NCBI GenBank assembly: GCA_009760855.2 | Contig: WPIO01000001.1 | Span: 3,432,001-3,496,000, forward strand | Source of the DNA: Cristatella mucedo | Taxonomy: Eukaryota > Bryozoa > Phylactolaemata > Cristatellidae | DNA length: 64,000 bases | Direction: 5' to 3' | Shown here: positions 62,085-64,000 of the stretch, in pieces | Layout of the letters: each line of letters opens with the position of its first letter | How positions within the stretch are numbered: the stretch's first letter is position 1 | Made by a program: the position numbers and the translations under genes | The notes under the pieces: model-generated | What the model saw: the letters and a program-made list of their open reading frames with translations, nothing else | What the model was told of the DNA's origin: nothing | Database searches by the model: none

Positions 62085-64000
62085 TGCGTCACTGTGAATC
62101 TCTCTAACTTAGTGGTCATCAGGCCTATTATAACTACATCAGCCAGACTTAACGCTTGCCTTTGTAATCCTCACTCAATGTGCAATAAACCTCTGGTAAT
62201 AAGCGACCTTATTTCGGAAAATGATATTGACCTGCTCAATCTAACTGAAACTTGGCTGAAATCGATAAACTGCCAGACAATTAAAGACGCTACCCCATCT
62301 GGTTTCTCATTTTTTCACACCCCTAGATCAATCAAAACTGGAGGTGGAGTTGCTGTTATTGTGCGCTTGAAATTCAACTTCAAGCCATTTGCATGCTGAC
62401 CCTGTGCATGTCACCCCTAACCATGTTATTCATTTTGTTTGTTTTTCAAGCATGATTTTACTTACCATTTAATTGCATTTCCCTTTGCAGAAAATGTAAA
62501 GCGCCTAGAAAGAGATTAAGTTCTCTGAGGGCGCTTTATCAAGTACATTATTATTATTATTGCAGTACCCTCGAAGCAGTCTTTTGAATCAATTGTCTTG
62601 GTCTCACCCGAAAACAAGCTACCGCGATAGTGGCAGTAGTCTATCGCCCACCGGGACCACCTAACCAAATCCTCCTTTATCTCAGATTTCTCCGATCTCA
62701 TTTCGATTCTGTGTGCAAGAAATAGACTCTTCCTCGTTATGGGTGATTTCAACGTTCACTTTGATAACTTATCTGACGCATTCAGCACCGAATTTCATGC
62801 ATTGACTGACTCATTGTCGCTTGTGGCTCATGTGCATGGCCCTACTCACATCAGGGGTCACACACTCGACCAGATTATCTCATACAACTGCACTTTGTCA
62901 TCACCAATAACTACCAAATCCTGCTTATCTGACCACAGGCAGATCTCATTCAATCTACAGTGTGTGCCCACCTCCTCCTCTAAAAGAACCTGTGAATCGC
63001 GAAACCTCAAGACTCTTGACGTCGATGCTGTCCGTGCGAGAATATCAGCTTCGCCTCTGCTGCTCAGTCCTCCCACCGATCTGTCATCATCGGTAGATAG
63101 CTACAACACGACACTAGCTGACACGCTCGACGAGTTTGCACCTCTGACCAAGCGCACTTTTCGCCCTCGCCCAGACGGCTTATGGTTTACCACAGACATT
63201 AAACTAGCCAGGTCTACTAAGCCCAAGCTTGAAAAAGCATACACAAGATCAGGACTGACTGTACATCGACAGGCATATGAAGACTACTGCAGGTCGTAGC
63301 AATCGATCCAAGCGAAGGCCAAGTCTAGCTTCTATAAAAGTATTGTTGAATCACAGATGCACAATCCAAAATGCTGATGTCGACGATCAACCACTTCCTC
63401 AACCGCTCTCAGATTAGCTCCTTACCTGATAATCCTTGAGATGATCTAGCCGATCGCTTCTCTCGGTTCTTTGCGAAGAAGATAGACAAGATCAGGGAGT
63501 CCAATCCTGTGATGACAACATCCGCCAGAATGCTGTTCCCTAATTCTTGGCTGCACCTCAATGTCTAGATTTAAGCAGGTCACTAGTGATCTAGTCCTGA
63601 AGTTCGTATCTCAATCAAAGAAGACAACAAGTCCTCTGGACCCTATTCCCACTGTTCTGCTCCTACGTTGCATTGATCTGCTGCTGCTATGCATAACTAA
63701 CATCAGTAATATGTCATTAGCCTCAGGTGATGCCCCATCACCTTTCAAAAAAGCTGTAGTCAGGCCACTTCTCAAGAAAGCGACACTAGACCAAGAGAAC
63801 TTGAGCAACTACCTCCCAGTTTCCCTTCTACCATTCCTATCAAAGAAACAGGAACAGGTCGTGGCAGACCAGCTGAACTCATATATCGAAACCTCACACC
63901 TTGCTAGTAAGTTCCAGTCTGGCTTTAGAGCTAATCACTCCACAGAGTCAGCATTGCTTAGGGTATACAACGACCTACTTAGGAATGCTGACATGGCTAG
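62085..64000 (+). mobile_element. L2-like LINE, endonuclease and RT start, runs off window
   Basis: Plus-strand 5' part of an L2 ORF2, interrupted by a nested insertion. APE-type endonuclease motifs: LISENDIDLLNLTETWL (metal-binding Glu), MGDFNVHFDN (about 62739), HIRGHTLDQI, and LSDHRQISF (catalytic His). The reverse transcriptase begins around 63600-63960 (KAVVRPLLKK, KFQSGFRANHSTESALLRVY). Stops and frameshifts (for example near 62620-62640, 63298, 63378 and 63560) show that it is a dead copy. It is the only copy in the window that retains endonuclease. Confidence 0.9.
62389..62564 (+). mobile_element. Nested L2-like 3' end inside the L2 endonuclease
   Basis: About 170 bases of L2 3' UTR, near-consensus hairpin (AAAGCGCCTAGAAAGAGATT) and (ATT)n tail sit within the endonuclease frame. 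TTGCA occurs at both ends (62389-62393 and 62560-62564), fitting a short target-site duplication, and the host element's frame resumes after the second copy. Confidence 0.85.

Noticed and set aside
1-64000. CRISPR arrays, bacterial operons, prophage
   Set aside because: No spaced direct repeats of that type; introns and retroelements show a eukaryotic nuclear genome.

Overview
This window is a piece of a repeat-rich animal (metazoan) nuclear genome. The evidence is spliced genes with GT/AG introns, several families of non-LTR retrotransposons and tRNA-derived SINEs, many di- and trinucleotide microsatellites, and animal-specific genes (VHL, astacin, C-type lectin domain). I cannot name the phylum from sequence alone. 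The retrotransposons are L2-like, with a (ATT)n tail and a 3' hairpin, and the genes look invertebrate.

Four protein-coding genes can be assembled by hand because reading phase agrees at every splice junction. (1) Minus strand, 3571-4788: an astacin-family secreted zinc metalloprotease, four coding exons from signal peptide to Met-turn, C-terminus not found. (2) Plus strand, 28180-31388: a complete three-exon von Hippel-Lindau (VHL) tumour-suppressor homologue of 163 residues. (3) Minus strand, 32043-36874: mitochondrial manganese superoxide dismutase (SOD2), four exons carrying the whole enzyme domain; a first exon near 40414-40466 is only a candidate. (4) Minus strand, 47407-55504: a complete seven-exon mitochondrial ATP synthase peripheral-stalk subunit b (ATP5PB), 279 residues. 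There is also a lone C-type lectin-like exon (25402-25654, minus), a possible first exon of an unrecognised acidic protein (59984-60190, plus), and a decayed hAT-type transposase (13890-14410, plus).

Layout: 1-5 kb, the astacin gene between low-information flanks; 5-8 kb, two minisatellites, one a 1.1 kb array of a 14-bp unit; 8-25 kb, L2 remnants, a hAT remnant and unassigned DNA; 25-28 kb, the lectin exon; 28-41 kb, VHL and SOD2 converging tail to tail; 41-47 kb, GC-rich DNA and repeats; 47-56 kb, ATP5PB; 56-64 kb, repeats ending in an L2 element that runs off the right edge.

Two SINE families and one abundant L2-like LINE family account for most interspersed repeats. SINE-B ends in almost the same hairpin as the L2 3' end, so L2 probably supplies its reverse transcriptase. 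VHL (oxygen sensing), SOD2 (mitochondrial superoxide) and ATP5PB (oxidative phosphorylation) lie within 28 kb; whether that matters is unknown.

Most notable: a 41-nt exact inverted copy of SOD2's last exon inside its own last intron; the compact VHL with two conservative changes in the hydroxyproline pocket; the shared SINE/LINE tail; and a head-inverted L2 copy at the right edge that looks like a twin-priming product.
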